Of a stretch of DNA of 64,000 nucleotides, positions 15,570-24,913 are shown piece after piece. Source of the DNA: Actinophytocola xanthii (GTDB lineage: Bacteria > Actinomycetota > Actinomycetes > Mycobacteriales > Pseudonocardiaceae); the NCBI RefSeq assembly GCF_001921205.1, contig NZ_MSIE01000007.1:179026-243025 (forward strand). Reading direction: 5' to 3'. The notes under the pieces were generated by a model that saw only the letters and a list, made by a program, of their open reading frames with translations, was not told the origin of the DNA and did not search any database. Within the stretch, counting starts at the first letter, position 1. Each line of letters starts with the position of its first letter. The translations under genes and the position numbers were made by a program.

Positions 15570-16780
15570 CGGCTGTCCTCCGTCGTGGCGGCGGGGAGGG
15601 AGCGGGAGCCGTCGAGCCAGCGGGTGAGGAGGTCCCGCTGCTCGACGTTGTGCTCGCCGAGCAGCGGCGGCGGCCCGGGCGGGTGCAGCGCACCGCCGTC
15701 GACCAGCACGCCGTTGCCGCTGGTCCGCACCGTGCGTTCGGGCGCACCGGGGAACGGGACGTCGGCGAAGAAGCCGCGGTGCGCCAGCTGTTCGGACGCG
15801 ACGGCCTGGGGCACCGACAGGATGCGCGCGGCCGGGACACCGATCGCGGGCAGGAGCTGCTCCCACTCCGCGGCGGTGCGCTTGCGCAGCTCCCCGGTCA
15901 GCTCGTCGTTCAACGCCTCGCGGTTGCGCTTGCGTGCCTCGCGGTCGACGAAGCGGGGATCGAGCACGAGGTCCTCGCGGCCGAGCAGCCCGCACAGCTT
16001 CTCGAACTGGGTCTGGCGGTTCGCGGCGATGTTGAGCAGCCCGTCCGCGGTCTCGAAGGTGCCCGACGGCGCGGCGGTGACGTTCTGCTGCCCCATCGGC
16101 GTTGGCGCCACACCGCTGATCACGTAGTGCGACACCGCCCACCCCATCGCCGACATCGACGCCTCGAGCATCGACAGGTCCAGGAAGCAGCCCTCGCCGG
16201 TCCGTTCCCGGCCGACGAGCGCCGAGGAGATCGAGAGCGCGGCCATCAGGCCGCCGATCGTGTCGCAGACGGGGAAGCCGACGCGCAGCGGTGCGGTGTC
16301 CTCGGTCCCGGTGATGCTCATCATCCCGGACAGGCCCTGGATGATCTGGTCGTAGGCCGGGGCCTGGCTCATCGGGCCGGTCTGGCCGAAGCCGGAGATC
16401 GCGCAGTAGACCAGACCGCGGTTGAGCGCGCGCAACGTCTCCCAGTCGAACCCGAGCCGGGCCAGCACCCCGGCCCGGAAGTTCTCCAGCAGCACGTCGG
16501 CCCCGCGCACCAGGTCCTCGAACACCGCCCGCTGCGCGGCGTCCTTGAGATCGATCTCGATCGACTTCTTCCCCGCGTTCTGGGCCAGGAACGACGCGCC
16601 CAGGCCCGCGTTGTTCAGGTCGGGCTCCGGGCCGAGGTGGCGCGCGAGGTCCCCGGAGCCGGGCACCTCGACCTTCACGACCTCCGCGCCGAACAGCATC
16701 AGCTGGTAGCTGCAGTAGGGGCCGGCCAGCACGTTGGTGAGGTCGAGCACGCGGATACCACGAAGCGGTGTTCTTGCCAT
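15566..16780 (-). CDS. Class III (CaiB/BaiF family) CoA-transferase
   Basis: 404 residues, normal for the family. It opens with the typical LRGIRVLDLTNVLAGPYCS and contains the catalytic aspartate in APAYDQIIQGLSG (Asp144), which forms a mixed anhydride with the acid substrate. It moves CoA between carboxylic acids without ATP. The gene is probably in one leftward transcript with the upstream IclR regulator (57 bp away) and the coupled downstream lyase. Specificity cannot be read from sequence. Confidence 0.9.
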   Translation of the reverse strand: MARTPLRGIRVLDLTNVLAGPYCSYQLMLFGAEVVKVEVPGSGDLARHLGPEPDLNNAGLGASFLAQNAGKKSIEIDLKDAAQRAVFEDLVRGADVLLENFRAGVLARLGFDWETLRALNRGLVYCAISGFGQTGPMSQAPAYDQIIQGLSGMMSITGTEDTAPLRVGFPVCDTIGGLMAALSISSALVGRERTGEGCFLDLSMLEASMSAMGWAVSHYVISGVAPTPMGQQNVTAAPSGTFETADGLLNIAANRQTQFEKLCGLLGREDLVLDPRFVDREARKRNREALNDELTGELRKRTAAEWEQLLPAIGVPAARILSVPQAVASEQLAHRGFFADVPFPGAPERTVRTSGNGVLVDGGALHPPGPPPLLGEHNVEQRDLLTRWLDGSRSLPAATTEDSR

Positions 16781-16837
16781 GCGTCTGCTCCTTCTGCGGG
16801 ATACGCAGAATCCAGGGATGTCGTGCCGGTCCGGCGG

Positions 16838-17656
16838 CTACATGCGGAACGGGTGGTCGAAGCCCCGTTCGGTCATGTGCCCGGCAACGTCGGTGAGGGC
16901 GGCGACGAAGTCCTCGACCCGCTCGTCGGAGAAGCGCACCGTCGGGCCGGACAGCGACAACGCGGCGATGACCGCGTCGGTGCGGCCGCGGACCGGGACG
17001 GCCACCGCGGACAGCCCGGCCTCGCGTTCGCCGTGGCTGACGGCGAACCCGCGCACGGCGGCCTCGTCGATCTGGGCGCGCAGCGAGTCGAGGTAGTCGG
17101 GCCCGTAGGGAGAGCTGCGCGCGACGCGGGCCAGGTGCGCCTCGTCCGAGTTGGCCAGCAGCACCTTGGAGGACGCGCCGGCCCACAGCGGCAGCTCGTC
17201 GCCGACGTGCACGACGTGGCGCAGCGGTTGCGGGCTCTCCTGCTGAGCCACGCAGACGCGGTAGATGTCGCGCGCGACATACAGGTTGACCGTCTCGCGC
17301 TGTCGCTGGGCCAGGCCGCGCATGAGGTCCTTGGTCTCCGGCGGCAGCTCCCAGCTGCCGCGGGCCAGGTGGGCCCAGCGCCACAGGCTCGGACCGGCCA
17401 TGTACCCCTTGGCCGTCGCCCACAGCAGCCCGTTCTGCTCGAGGGTCTGCACGAGCCGGATGACGGTGGTCTTGGCCAGCCCGGTGGCCCGCACGATCTC
17501 CGACACCGAGATGGCGGGCTGGGTCTCGGTCAGCAGCCCGAGGATGTCGATGGCGCGCTGCACGCTGCGCACGCCCTGGATCTCGTTCTCCCCGGCACTC
17601 GCCGCCGCGTCGAAACGGTGCTCAGCGGTCTGGTCGGTACCGGTCGGCTTCACCAC
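16838..17656 (-). CDS. IclR-family transcriptional regulator
   Basis: About 272 residues from the GTGGTG pair at 17656/17653, preferred for the GAGGGG ribosome binding site at 17667-17662; upstream in-frame starts reach 17692. The N-terminal winged helix (VQRAIDILGLLTE, then SVSEIVRATGLAKTTVIRLV) and C-terminal effector domain (ETVNLYVARDIYRVCV, then FAVSHGEREAGLSAVAVPV) are typical. IclR proteins respond to small organic acids in aromatic and carboxylate catabolism. It lies beside the CoA-transferase and diverges from the aldehyde dehydrogenase operon; candidate operators are at 17790-17818 and around 26704-26803. Confidence 0.88.
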   Translation of the reverse strand: MVKPTGTDQTAEHRFDAAASAGENEIQGVRSVQRAIDILGLLTETQPAISVSEIVRATGLAKTTVIRLVQTLEQNGLLWATAKGYMAGPSLWRWAHLARGSWELPPETKDLMRGLAQRQRETVNLYVARDIYRVCVAQQESPQPLRHVVHVGDELPLWAGASSKVLLANSDEAHLARVARSSPYGPDYLDSLRAQIDEAAVRGFAVSHGEREAGLSAVAVPVRGRTDAVIAALSLSGPTVRFSDERVEDFVAALTDVAGHMTERGFDHPFRM

Positions 17657-17789
17657 AACATCCCCTCTGCCACGACGATCCACCATCCTCACCGCTCGCC
17701 TCCGCTCCGTCCAGTGGGCACCCCCGCCGCCATAACGTCTTCGGCTCGAAGGCTTGCCAGCTCCGGTGGCGAGCCGTACGTTACACCCA

Positions 17790-17818
17790 GTCCGTAGAGC
17801 GGTCCAGATGTACCGCTC
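17790..17818. promoter_or_regulatory. Candidate operator upstream of the aldehyde dehydrogenase operon
   Basis: GTCCGTAGAGCGGTC (17790-17804) is an imperfect 15-bp palindrome overlapping a second, perfect one: GAGCGGT, 8 bases, ACCGCTC (17797-17818). It lies 21-49 bp before the GTG start. The 25-bp stretch 17790-17814 matches 26704-26728 at 21 of 25 positions, including the block GAGCGGWCCAGATGWACC, which suggests a common regulator. Confidence 0.6.
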
Positions 17819-17838
17819 GATGGTTCATTAGGAGAACT

Positions 17839-19320
17839 GTGGTGTTGCACGAGGTTCTCGCTCCGCCCCCTACCGGCATCCCGACCGAGGCTCCTGCCTT
17901 CGTCGCGGGTCGCTGGTCCACCGAGGGTCCGTCGGCCGAGCGCGTGGGTCCCTACGTCCGCGCGGTGGTCTCCCGCTCGTATCCGGCCACGGCTCGGCAG
18001 ATCGAGACGGCCAGGGCGTTCGCGCGGACCGGCGCCGCGGCCGTCGCCGCCCTGGCCCCGGCGACCCGGGCGGAGACGCTGGAGCGCGCCTCGCGCCTGG
18101 CGACCGAGCACCGCGGCGAGCTCGCCCGGCTGCTCGCGCTGGAGCTGGGCAAGCCGGTGAAGGACGGAACGGGCGAGATAGACCGCGTGGCGGACACGTT
18201 CGCGGTCTGCGCGAGCGCGGCCCGCTCGATCGGCGGCGAGACCCTCCCGGTGGCCGGCTGGGCGCGCGGGGCCGGCAACACCGCCTTCACCTACCGCGCT
18301 CCCGCCGGGGTGGCACTCGCGATCACCCCGTTCAACGCACCGGCGAACCTGTTGGCGCACAAGCTCGGCGCGTCGTTCGCCGCGGGCAACACCACGCTGG
18401 TCAAGGCACCGCCGCAGGCACCGGCGACGACCGCGGCGATGATCGCGCTCGTGCTGGAGGCCGGCATGCCGGCCGAGGCCGTGCAGCTGCTGCACGGCGG
18501 CGGCGACGTCGGCGCTGCCCTGTGCTCGGCACCCGAGGTGAGCGTCATCAGCTTCACCGGGAGTCCCGAGACGGGGAACGCGGTCGCCAGAGCCGCCGGG
18601 GCGAAGCGCCTGGTCCTCGAGCTGGGCGGGAACGCGGCGACGATCGTCTGCGCGGACGCCGACCTCGCCCACGCCGCGCGGGTCTGCGCGCGCACCGGGT
18701 ACTCCAACTCAGGGCAGAGCTGCATCTCGGTGCAGCGGGTCTACGTGCACCGGTCGCGGTTCGACGAGTTCGTCGAGGCCTTCCGCGCCGAGGTCGACGC
18801 GCTCGTCGTCGGCGACCCGCTCGACCCGGACACCGACGTCGGCGCGATGGTCGACGAGACGGCCGCCGCCAGGGTCGAGTCCTGGATCACGGAGGCGACC
18901 GCGCGCGGCGCCCGCCTGGTCGCGGGCGGCACGCGGGACGGGGCGACGCTGCGGCCGTCGGTGGTCGCCGACCCGCCCCCGGACACGACCCTGGTCACCG
19001 AGGAGGTGTTCGGGGCGCTCGTGGCGGTGCTGCCGTTCGACGACCTGGACGCGGTGATCAATACCTGCAACAGCAGCAGGTTCGGCCTGCAGGCCGGCCT
19101 GTTCACCAACGACCTCGCCACGGTCGTCACGGCGTGGCGGGACCTGGCCGTCGGCGGCCTCGTGGTGAACGGGTCGTCCAACTTCCGGCTCGACCACGTC
19201 CCGTTCGGCGGCGTGAAGGACTCCGGCTTCGGACGGGAGGCACCCCAACAGATGATCGACGACTACACCGTGGTCAAGACCCTCATCCTGCGCGGCATGT
19301 CCATCTGGGGGCGGGCATGA
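17839..19320 (+). CDS. Aldehyde dehydrogenase (NAD(P)-dependent superfamily)
   Basis: 493 residues from GTG 17839 (or GTG 17842) with AGGAG at 17830-17834. The catalytic Cys295 is in NSGQSCISVQ and the general-base Glu261 in VLELGGN; the cofactor region GVALAITPFNAPANL and the C-terminal PFGGVKDSGFGRE are typical. It oxidises an aldehyde to the acid. Its stop overlaps the start of the ThDP enzyme by ATGA, so the pair may decarboxylate a 2-keto acid and oxidise the resulting aldehyde. It is first in an operon with a Liv-type importer. The substrate is unknown. Confidence 0.92.
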   Translation: MVLHEVLAPPPTGIPTEAPAFVAGRWSTEGPSAERVGPYVRAVVSRSYPATARQIETARAFARTGAAAVAALAPATRAETLERASRLATEHRGELARLLALELGKPVKDGTGEIDRVADTFAVCASAARSIGGETLPVAGWARGAGNTAFTYRAPAGVALAITPFNAPANLLAHKLGASFAAGNTTLVKAPPQAPATTAAMIALVLEAGMPAEAVQLLHGGGDVGAALCSAPEVSVISFTGSPETGNAVARAAGAKRLVLELGGNAATIVCADADLAHAARVCARTGYSNSGQSCISVQRVYVHRSRFDEFVEAFRAEVDALVVGDPLDPDTDVGAMVDETAAARVESWITEATARGARLVAGGTRDGATLRPSVVADPPPDTTLVTEEVFGALVAVLPFDDLDAVINTCNSSRFGLQAGLFTNDLATVVTAWRDLAVGGLVVNGSSNFRLDHVPFGGVKDSGFGREAPQQMIDDYTVVKTLILRGMSIWGRA

Positions 19321-21071
19321 CGGTCACGGCGGCGGAGGCACTGGTCCGCCAGCTCGAGTCCTACGGCGTGGACCACGTCTTCGGCGTCTGCGGTCACACG
19401 AACATCGCCTTCCTCGACGCGCTGGGACGCAGCGAGATCCGGTTCGTCATCGCCCGGCACGAGCAGGCCGCGGCGCACGCGGCCGACGGCTACGCGCGGA
19501 TGACCGGCAAGCCGGGCGTGCTCCTGGTCCACGTGGGACCCGGGATGACGAACGCGGTCACCGGCGTCGCGACCGCCGCGCTCGACTCGGTCCCACTGGT
19601 CACGATCGCCGGAGACATCCCGTCCTACTACTACGGCAGGCACCCCCACCAGGAGGTGAACCTGCATGCCGACGCGGACCAGACCTCGATCTACCGCCCG
19701 TTCGTGAAGCGGGCCTGGGCGGTGCACCGGGTCGAGGACCTGGCGAGGTTCACCGAGCGCGCGTTCTGGACGGCGACGTCGGGCCGCCCCGGCGCGGTGC
19801 TCCTCAACGTCCCGATGGACCTGTTCTCCCGGCAGGTGTCCGAGGACTCGGCCACCGCGTACCCGGCGGTCGGCCTCTCCCCCGCCCCGGCACTGCCACC
19901 GGAGGACGCCCGACGCATCGCCGAGGCGCTCGTCACCGCCGAGCGGCCGCTCATCTACGTCGGTGGCGGGCTGCGCGAGGACCCGGGTCGGGCAGCCCTG
20001 CTCGAGCTGGCCGAACACCTGGACATCCCGGTCGCCCACTCCCTGATGGCCAAGGGCACGGTCGAGGACCGGCACCCGCTCGTGATGGGCATGACCGGGT
20101 TCTGGGGCCTGGACGTGACCAACAAGTACACGTTGGACGCCGACGTCGTGCTGGCCCTCGCCACCCGCTTCGCCGAGACGGACTCCAGCTCGTGGAGCGC
20201 CGACCACACCTGGCGGTTCCCGCCCGGCCGGCTGATCCAGATCGACATCGATCCCGCCGAGATCGGCCGCAACTACCCGGTCGAGATCGGCGCCGTGGCG
20301 GACGTGGGTCTCGCCGTCCGGGCGATCGCCGACGCCGCGCTGGCGCTGCGCCCGGAGGGCACGGATCGGCCCGGGCTGCGGGAGACGATCCGCACCGAGC
20401 GCCGGCAGCTGTTCACGGGGAGCCGGGAACGGGGCCGCAGCACGGACTTCCCGCTGCGACCCGAGCGGATCCTGACCGACCTGCGCGAGGCGCTGCCCGC
20501 CGACGCGGTGCTCGTCACCGACGTCGGCTGGAACAAGAACGGCGTGGCGCAGTGCTACGAGCTGCCGCCGGGCGGCAGGTTCATCACGCCGGGCGGCATG
20601 TCCACGATGGGCTTCGGCCCGGCGGCGGCGGTCGGGGTGCAGCTCGCCGCGCCGGAGCGGGTGGTGGTCGCGCTGGTCGGCGACGGCGGGATGAGCGCCC
20701 AGCTGCCCGCCGTGCCGATGGCCGTCGAGCAGGGCCTACCGGTGATCTTCCTGGTGATGAACAACCGCGCACACGGGACGATCGCCGACCTGCAGGCCGC
20801 GAGCTTCGGCGCCAGCTTCGGCTGCGAGTTCCGCGACCAGGACGGCAACCCCTACTCGCCCGACTTCGCCGCCTACGGCAGGGCGTGCGGAGCGGACGGC
20901 TACCTCGTCGAGGAGCCGACGGACCTGGCCGCCGCGCTCCGCGAGGCCGTCCACCGTCGCCGGCCGGCCGTTCTGGACGTACCGATGGTGAACGAACCCG
21001 TTCCCACGCCAGGACATTGGAACATCAAGGACATCTACCGCGGTGCATTCGACCTACCCACAACGAGGTGA
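19317..21071 (+). CDS. Thiamine diphosphate-dependent enzyme, acetolactate synthase/decarboxylase superfamily
   Basis: 584 residues. The N-terminal PYR domain has the ThDP-activating Glu49 in ARHEQAAAHAADGYAR, a central domain follows, and the C-terminal PP domain has the metal/ThDP motif GDGG (from residue 455) ending in MNN about 30 residues later. The superfamily includes acetolactate synthase, benzoylformate decarboxylase, glyoxylate carboligase and sulfoacetaldehyde acetyltransferase. Residues that would fix specificity are not obvious. With an aldehyde dehydrogenase in front and a carboxylate importer behind, a catabolic 2-keto-acid decarboxylase or lyase is more likely than branched-chain amino acid biosynthesis; no small regulatory subunit is present. 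Confidence 0.85.
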   Translation: MTVTAAEALVRQLESYGVDHVFGVCGHTNIAFLDALGRSEIRFVIARHEQAAAHAADGYARMTGKPGVLLVHVGPGMTNAVTGVATAALDSVPLVTIAGDIPSYYYGRHPHQEVNLHADADQTSIYRPFVKRAWAVHRVEDLARFTERAFWTATSGRPGAVLLNVPMDLFSRQVSEDSATAYPAVGLSPAPALPPEDARRIAEALVTAERPLIYVGGGLREDPGRAALLELAEHLDIPVAHSLMAKGTVEDRHPLVMGMTGFWGLDVTNKYTLDADVVLALATRFAETDSSSWSADHTWRFPPGRLIQIDIDPAEIGRNYPVEIGAVADVGLAVRAIADAALALRPEGTDRPGLRETIRTERRQLFTGSRERGRSTDFPLRPERILTDLREALPADAVLVTDVGWNKNGVAQCYELPPGGRFITPGGMSTMGFGPAAAVGVQLAAPERVVVALVGDGGMSAQLPAVPMAVEQGLPVIFLVMNNRAHGTIADLQAASFGASFGCEFRDQDGNPYSPDFAAYGRACGADGYLVEEPTDLAAALREAVHRRRPAVLDVPMVNEPVPTPGHWNIKDIYRGAFDLPTTR

Positions 21072-21078
21072 GAAGCTC

Positions 21079-22236
21079 ATGCCCAGAACAGCAACGGCGC
21101 GGTTACTCCTCTGCGCGACGGCACTCGCGGTCGCGACGGCCGGCGCCTGCAGCGCCCCCGGTAGCGACTCGTCGTCGCAGGAAAGCTCCGACGGACCCTT
21201 CAAGATCGCCGTCGTCAACGCGCAGAGCGGCCAGCTGAGCTCGCTCGGCCAGTGGGAGTGGAAAGGCGCCAAGCTCGCCGCCGACGAGTGGAACGCCAAG
21301 GGCGGCATCGACGGTCGGACGATCGAGCTGGAGCTGTTCGACGACCAGGGCGATCCGACGGTGGGCACGAACATCGCCCGCAAGCTCTCCAGCGAGGGGT
21401 TCGTGGCGATGATCGGCACCGCGGAGAGCGCGGTCACCGTCGCCATGATCCCCATCCTGCGGCAGGCGAAGATCCCGAACATCACCTCGGGCCAGTCGCC
21501 GGCCATCGCGGAGGCGGGCAGTCCCTACGCGTTCTACAACGGACCGACGAGCAACACCTACGACGAGAGCCTGGCGCGGTACCTGGTCGACGACAAGGGC
21601 CACCGGAAGATCGCCCTGATCTCCAACAACGGCTCCTACGGCAAGGGTGAGCGGGACGCGTTCACCAGCGCGCTGGCCGACCGCGGCATCACCCCGGTGG
21701 ACGACCAGGTGGTGACGACCGACCAGAAGGACTTCAGCGCGGCGCTGACCTCGATCCGGCAGAAGGCGCCGGACGTGCTGTTCGTCGGCGCGGAGGAGGT
21801 CGCGGCCGGACTGATCGTGAAGCAGGCCCGCGAGCTGGGCATCACCGCGACGATCGCCGGCGCCGCGCCGATGGGCACGCCGGTGTACCTGGAGACCGCC
21901 GGCGTGACCAACGCCGAGGGCACCGTCGTCAGCTCCCCCTACCTGAGCAACGACACCGACGAGGCCTCCCGCGCCTTCGCCGAGGCCTACCAGCGCGCAC
22001 ACGGCGAGGAGGCCGAGATGCACGGCGCCAAGGCCTACGACGGCGCCAACATCGTCTTCACCGCGCTCGAGAGCTCGAACGGCGCCGGCGGTGCCGAGCT
22101 CGCCGAGGCGATCCGCGGGACCGAGTACGACGGCCTGCTCGGCGACTTCGACTTCGACGAGAGCGGTGTCGGCATCCACGAGACGTCGATCGGGGTCATC
22201 ACCGCCGGCAAGCTCACCGCGGAACCCGCCAGCTGA
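21079..22236 (+). CDS. Branched-chain-type ABC transporter substrate-binding lipoprotein
   Basis: 385 residues, ATG 21079 eight bases after the previous stop, with GAGGTGAGAAG upstream. The signal peptide ends in TAGAC with lipidated Cys24. The mature part starts PFKIAVVNAQSGQLSSLGQ and follows the Peripla_BP_6 pattern (AADEWNAKGGIDGRTIELELFDDQ). It is the ligand receptor of the second Liv importer; its clustering with dehydrogenase, ThDP and CoA-transferase genes suggests that a carboxylate is imported and degraded locally. Confidence 0.92.
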   Translation: MPRTATARLLLCATALAVATAGACSAPGSDSSSQESSDGPFKIAVVNAQSGQLSSLGQWEWKGAKLAADEWNAKGGIDGRTIELELFDDQGDPTVGTNIARKLSSEGFVAMIGTAESAVTVAMIPILRQAKIPNITSGQSPAIAEAGSPYAFYNGPTSNTYDESLARYLVDDKGHRKIALISNNGSYGKGERDAFTSALADRGITPVDDQVVTTDQKDFSAALTSIRQKAPDVLFVGAEEVAAGLIVKQARELGITATIAGAAPMGTPVYLETAGVTNAEGTVVSSPYLSNDTDEASRAFAEAYQRAHGEEAEMHGAKAYDGANIVFTALESSNGAGGAELAEAIRGTEYDGLLGDFDFDESGVGIHETSIGVITAGKLTAEPAS

Positions 22237-22241
22237 CGACG

Positions 22242-23111
22242 ATGGAGGTCTTCTTCCAGACCCTGGTCGGCGGGCTCGGATTCGGCGCCGTCTACGCCCT
22301 CGTCGCCATGGGGTTCTCGATCGTCTACCGCACCATGGGCCTGGTCAACTTCGCCCACGGTCAGGTGGTCATGATCGGCGCCTACGCGGCGTCCACCTTC
22401 TACATGACCGCGCACGTGCCCTTCTTCATCTCGATCCCGGTCGCCATGGTGGTGACCGGGCTCATCGGGCTCGTCATCGAGCGTGTCCTGCGGCCGTTGG
22501 AGAACAAGGACTTCGACCTCATGCTGATCGGCACCATCGGCTTCGGCATGGTGCTCGAGTCGCTCGCGACGATCATCTGGGGTGCCACCGGGCACGCGGT
22601 GCCGTCCCCGGTGGACACCGAGCCGCTCGACGTGTTCGGCATCCGGATCCGCACCTACAGCATCGTCGTGCTCGCCGTCGCCGCGCTGGCGACCGTCGCG
22701 CTCGTGCTGTTCCTCCAACGCACGAAACGGGGCGCGGCGATGCAGGCGGTGGCGATGGACCACGAGGCCGCGACCGCGGTAGGGATCCACGTCGGACGCA
22801 GCAACGCCGTCGCGTTCGCGATCGGTGCCGGGCTCGCCGCCCTCGCCGGCGCGCTCGTGGCACCGATGCTCTACGTCAACCCGACCCTCGGCGGCTCCCT
22901 GGGCATCAAGGGGTTCGCCGCGGCCATCCTCGGCGGCTTCGGCAACATCCCCGGCGCCGTCGTGGGCGGGCTCGCCATCGGCGTCCTCGACTCCTACGCC
23001 GCCGGGCGGTTCCAGGCCTACTCCGAACTGGTGGTGTTCCTCGTGTTCACGGTGATCATCATGATCAAGCCGACCGGGTTGTTCGGCGAGCGGACGGTGA
23101 ACCGGGCATGA
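22242..23111 (+). CDS. livH: Branched-chain-type ABC transporter permease, LivH family
   Basis: 289 residues, highly hydrophobic, complete LivH layout: N-terminal FFQTLVGGLGFGAVYALVA, then YRTMGLVNFAHGQVVMIGA, and a C-terminal KGFAAAILGGFGNIPGAVVGG loop. It begins 5 bases after the binding-protein stop and overlaps the next gene by ATGA. It is the partner of the LivM domain encoded immediately downstream. Confidence 0.94.
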   Translation: MEVFFQTLVGGLGFGAVYALVAMGFSIVYRTMGLVNFAHGQVVMIGAYAASTFYMTAHVPFFISIPVAMVVTGLIGLVIERVLRPLENKDFDLMLIGTIGFGMVLESLATIIWGATGHAVPSPVDTEPLDVFGIRIRTYSIVVLAVAALATVALVLFLQRTKRGAAMQAVAMDHEAATAVGIHVGRSNAVAFAIGAGLAALAGALVAPMLYVNPTLGGSLGIKGFAAAILGGFGNIPGAVVGGLAIGVLDSYAAGRFQAYSELVVFLVFTVIIMIKPTGLFGERTVNRA

Positions 23112-24913
23112 GACTGCGAGTCGGCGGGTTCGCCGTCGCCGCCGTGGCGGCCTGGTTCCTGCCCTACGGGCTGGACCTGTACGGCATCCACGTCATCGAC
23201 ATCGCCATCGTGTTCGCGCTGCTGGCCGTGGGCCTCGGGCTCGCGATGGGCGTCGCGGGACAGATCAACCTGGCCCAGGTCGCGTTCTTCGGGGTCAGCT
23301 CCTACGCGGTCGCCATCCTCACCACCCGCGCCGGCTTCGGGTTCTGGACAGCGGCGGTGCTCGCCCTGCTGGCCGCCACCCTCGTCGGCGTCCTCGTCGG
23401 GATCCCCGCGCTCCGGATGCAGTCCCACTACCTCGGCATCGTCACGCTCGGCCTCGCGCTCGCCTTCACCAACTGGGTCACCAACAGCACGGTCACCGGC
23501 GGCGCGGACGGCATCTCCGGCATCCCCGTGCCGCCGCTGTTCGGGATCGACCTGTCCAGCGAGTACCTGTACTACTACCTCGAGCTGGTCGTGTTCGGGC
23601 TCGCGCTGGCGTTCGCGGGGTTCGTCGCCCACACCGGGCTCGGCCGCCGCATGCGGGCGATGCGGGACGACTCGCTCGCCGCGGGGGCCGTCGGCGCGCC
23701 CGTCCCGATCCTCCGGATGACCGCGTTCGTGCTCGCGAGCCTCTACGGCGGGGTCGCCGGGGTGCTCTACGCCGGGCTGATCCGCTACGTGGCGCCGGAG
23801 ACCTTCAGCATCGCCAACATGTTCCTCCTGCTCGCCATGGTCATCATCGGCGGCCGGCAGAGCATCCTCGGCTGCGTGGTCGGCGCCGTCGCGCTGGCGC
23901 TGCTGCGGGAGGCGCTGGTCGACTTCTCGGTCTACGCCCAGCTCGGGTTCGGGATCGTCGTAGTGCTGATGGTCGTGTTCGCCCCGACCGGCCTCGCCGG
24001 CATCCCCGCGCGGCTACGCCGCCTGGTCCGCCGCCGGCGGACCAGCGACCACCGCGCCACCCTGCGCCCGTTCCGGCCCGAGCCCGCCGGCGGCCCCGAC
24101 CGGGTGGGTGCCAGCCTGGAGATCTCGGGCATCAGCAAGCAGTTCCGCGGTCTACGGGCGCTGGACGACGTGTCCATGTCGGTCGCACCCGGCGAGATCC
24201 GCGGCGTGGTCGGGCCCAACGGTTCCGGCAAGACCACGCTGTTCAACATCGTCACCGGCATCTACGGCGTGTCCTCCGGGTCGGCGTCGGTCGACGGGCG
24301 GGTCGTGACCGGGCGGCGACCGCACCAGCTGTCCCAGCTCGGGCTGGCCAGGACCTTCCAGAACCTGCGCCTGTTCGGACAGATGACCGTGCGGGACAAC
24401 GTCCTCGTCGCTCTGGACCGGTCGTCGATGCTCGCGGTGTGGCGTTACCTGCTGTGGCCCGTCGGCATCTGGCGCGCCGAACGCGACCTGCGTGCCCGGG
24501 CCGACGACCTGCTCGAGCGGTTCGGGCTGACCGACTTCGCCGAGGCGGCACCGACGTCGCTGCCCTACGGCATCCAGCGGCGGCTGGAGATCGCGCGGGC
24601 GATGGCGACCCAGCCCCGGCTGCTGTTGCTCGACGAGCCGGCGGCCGGCCTCAACGGCCAGGAGGTGGGGCAGCTCGGCGAGATCGTCCGGGCGATCCGG
24701 GCGGACGGGGTGACGGTGGTCCTCATCGAACACAACATGGGGCTGGTCATGTCCCTGTGCGACCGGGTGACCGTGCTCGCCAGCGGCGGCGTCATTGCCG
24801 ACGGTACCCCGGCCGAGGTGGCGGTCCGCCCCGAGGTGATCGAGGCCTACCTCGGCGACTCGATGAACACCGCCGACATCGCCGCCGAGGTGGAGTCGGA
24901 GGCGGTCCGATGA
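23108..24913 (+). CDS. Fused LivM permease-LivG ATPase subunit
   Basis: 601 residues in one uninterrupted frame. Residues about 1-310 form a LivM permease ([49 protein letters not shown]). A basic linker ([18 protein letters not shown]) joins it to a LivG-type ATPase at about 335-590, with Walker [10 protein letters not shown], signature [15 protein letters not shown], Walker [12 protein letters not shown] and switch His LIEHNM. Both halves keep their motifs, so the fusion should function. It overlaps livH and the following livF by ATGA. Such permease-ATPase fusions are known in this transporter family but are less common than separate genes. Confidence 0.92.
   Translation: MRLRVGGFAVAAVAAWFLPYGLDLYGIHVIDIAIVFALLAVGLGLAMGVAGQINLAQVAFFGVSSYAVAILTTRAGFGFWTAAVLALLAATLVGVLVGIPALRMQSHYLGIVTLGLALAFTNWVTNSTVTGGADGISGIPVPPLFGIDLSSEYLYYYLELVVFGLALAFAGFVAHTGLGRRMRAMRDDSLAAGAVGAPVPILRMTAFVLASLYGGVAGVLYAGLIRYVAPETFSIANMFLLLAMVIIGGRQSILGCVVGAVALALLREALVDFSVYAQLGFGIVVVLMVVFAPTGLAGIPARLRRLVRRRRTSDHRATLRPFRPEPAGGPDRVGASLEISGISKQFRGLRALDDVSMSVAPGEIRGVVGPNGSGKTTLFNIVTGIYGVSSGSASVDGRVVTGRRPHQLSQLGLARTFQNLRLFGQMTVRDNVLVALDRSSMLAVWRYLLWPVGIWRAERDLRARADDLLERFGLTDFAEAAPTSLPYGIQRRLEIARAMATQPRLLLLDEPAAGLNGQEVGQLGEIVRAIRADGVTVVLIEHNMGLVMSLCDRVTVLASGGVIADGTPAEVAVRPEVIEAYLGDSMNTADIAAEVESEAVR

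Noticed and set aside
14763..17423. An 886-codon minus-strand frame spanning the lyase, CoA-transferase and part of the IclR gene
   Set aside because: Only the last 268 codons match a family. The remainder is an out-of-frame run through the CoA-transferase and IclR genes, both of which have clear products in another frame.
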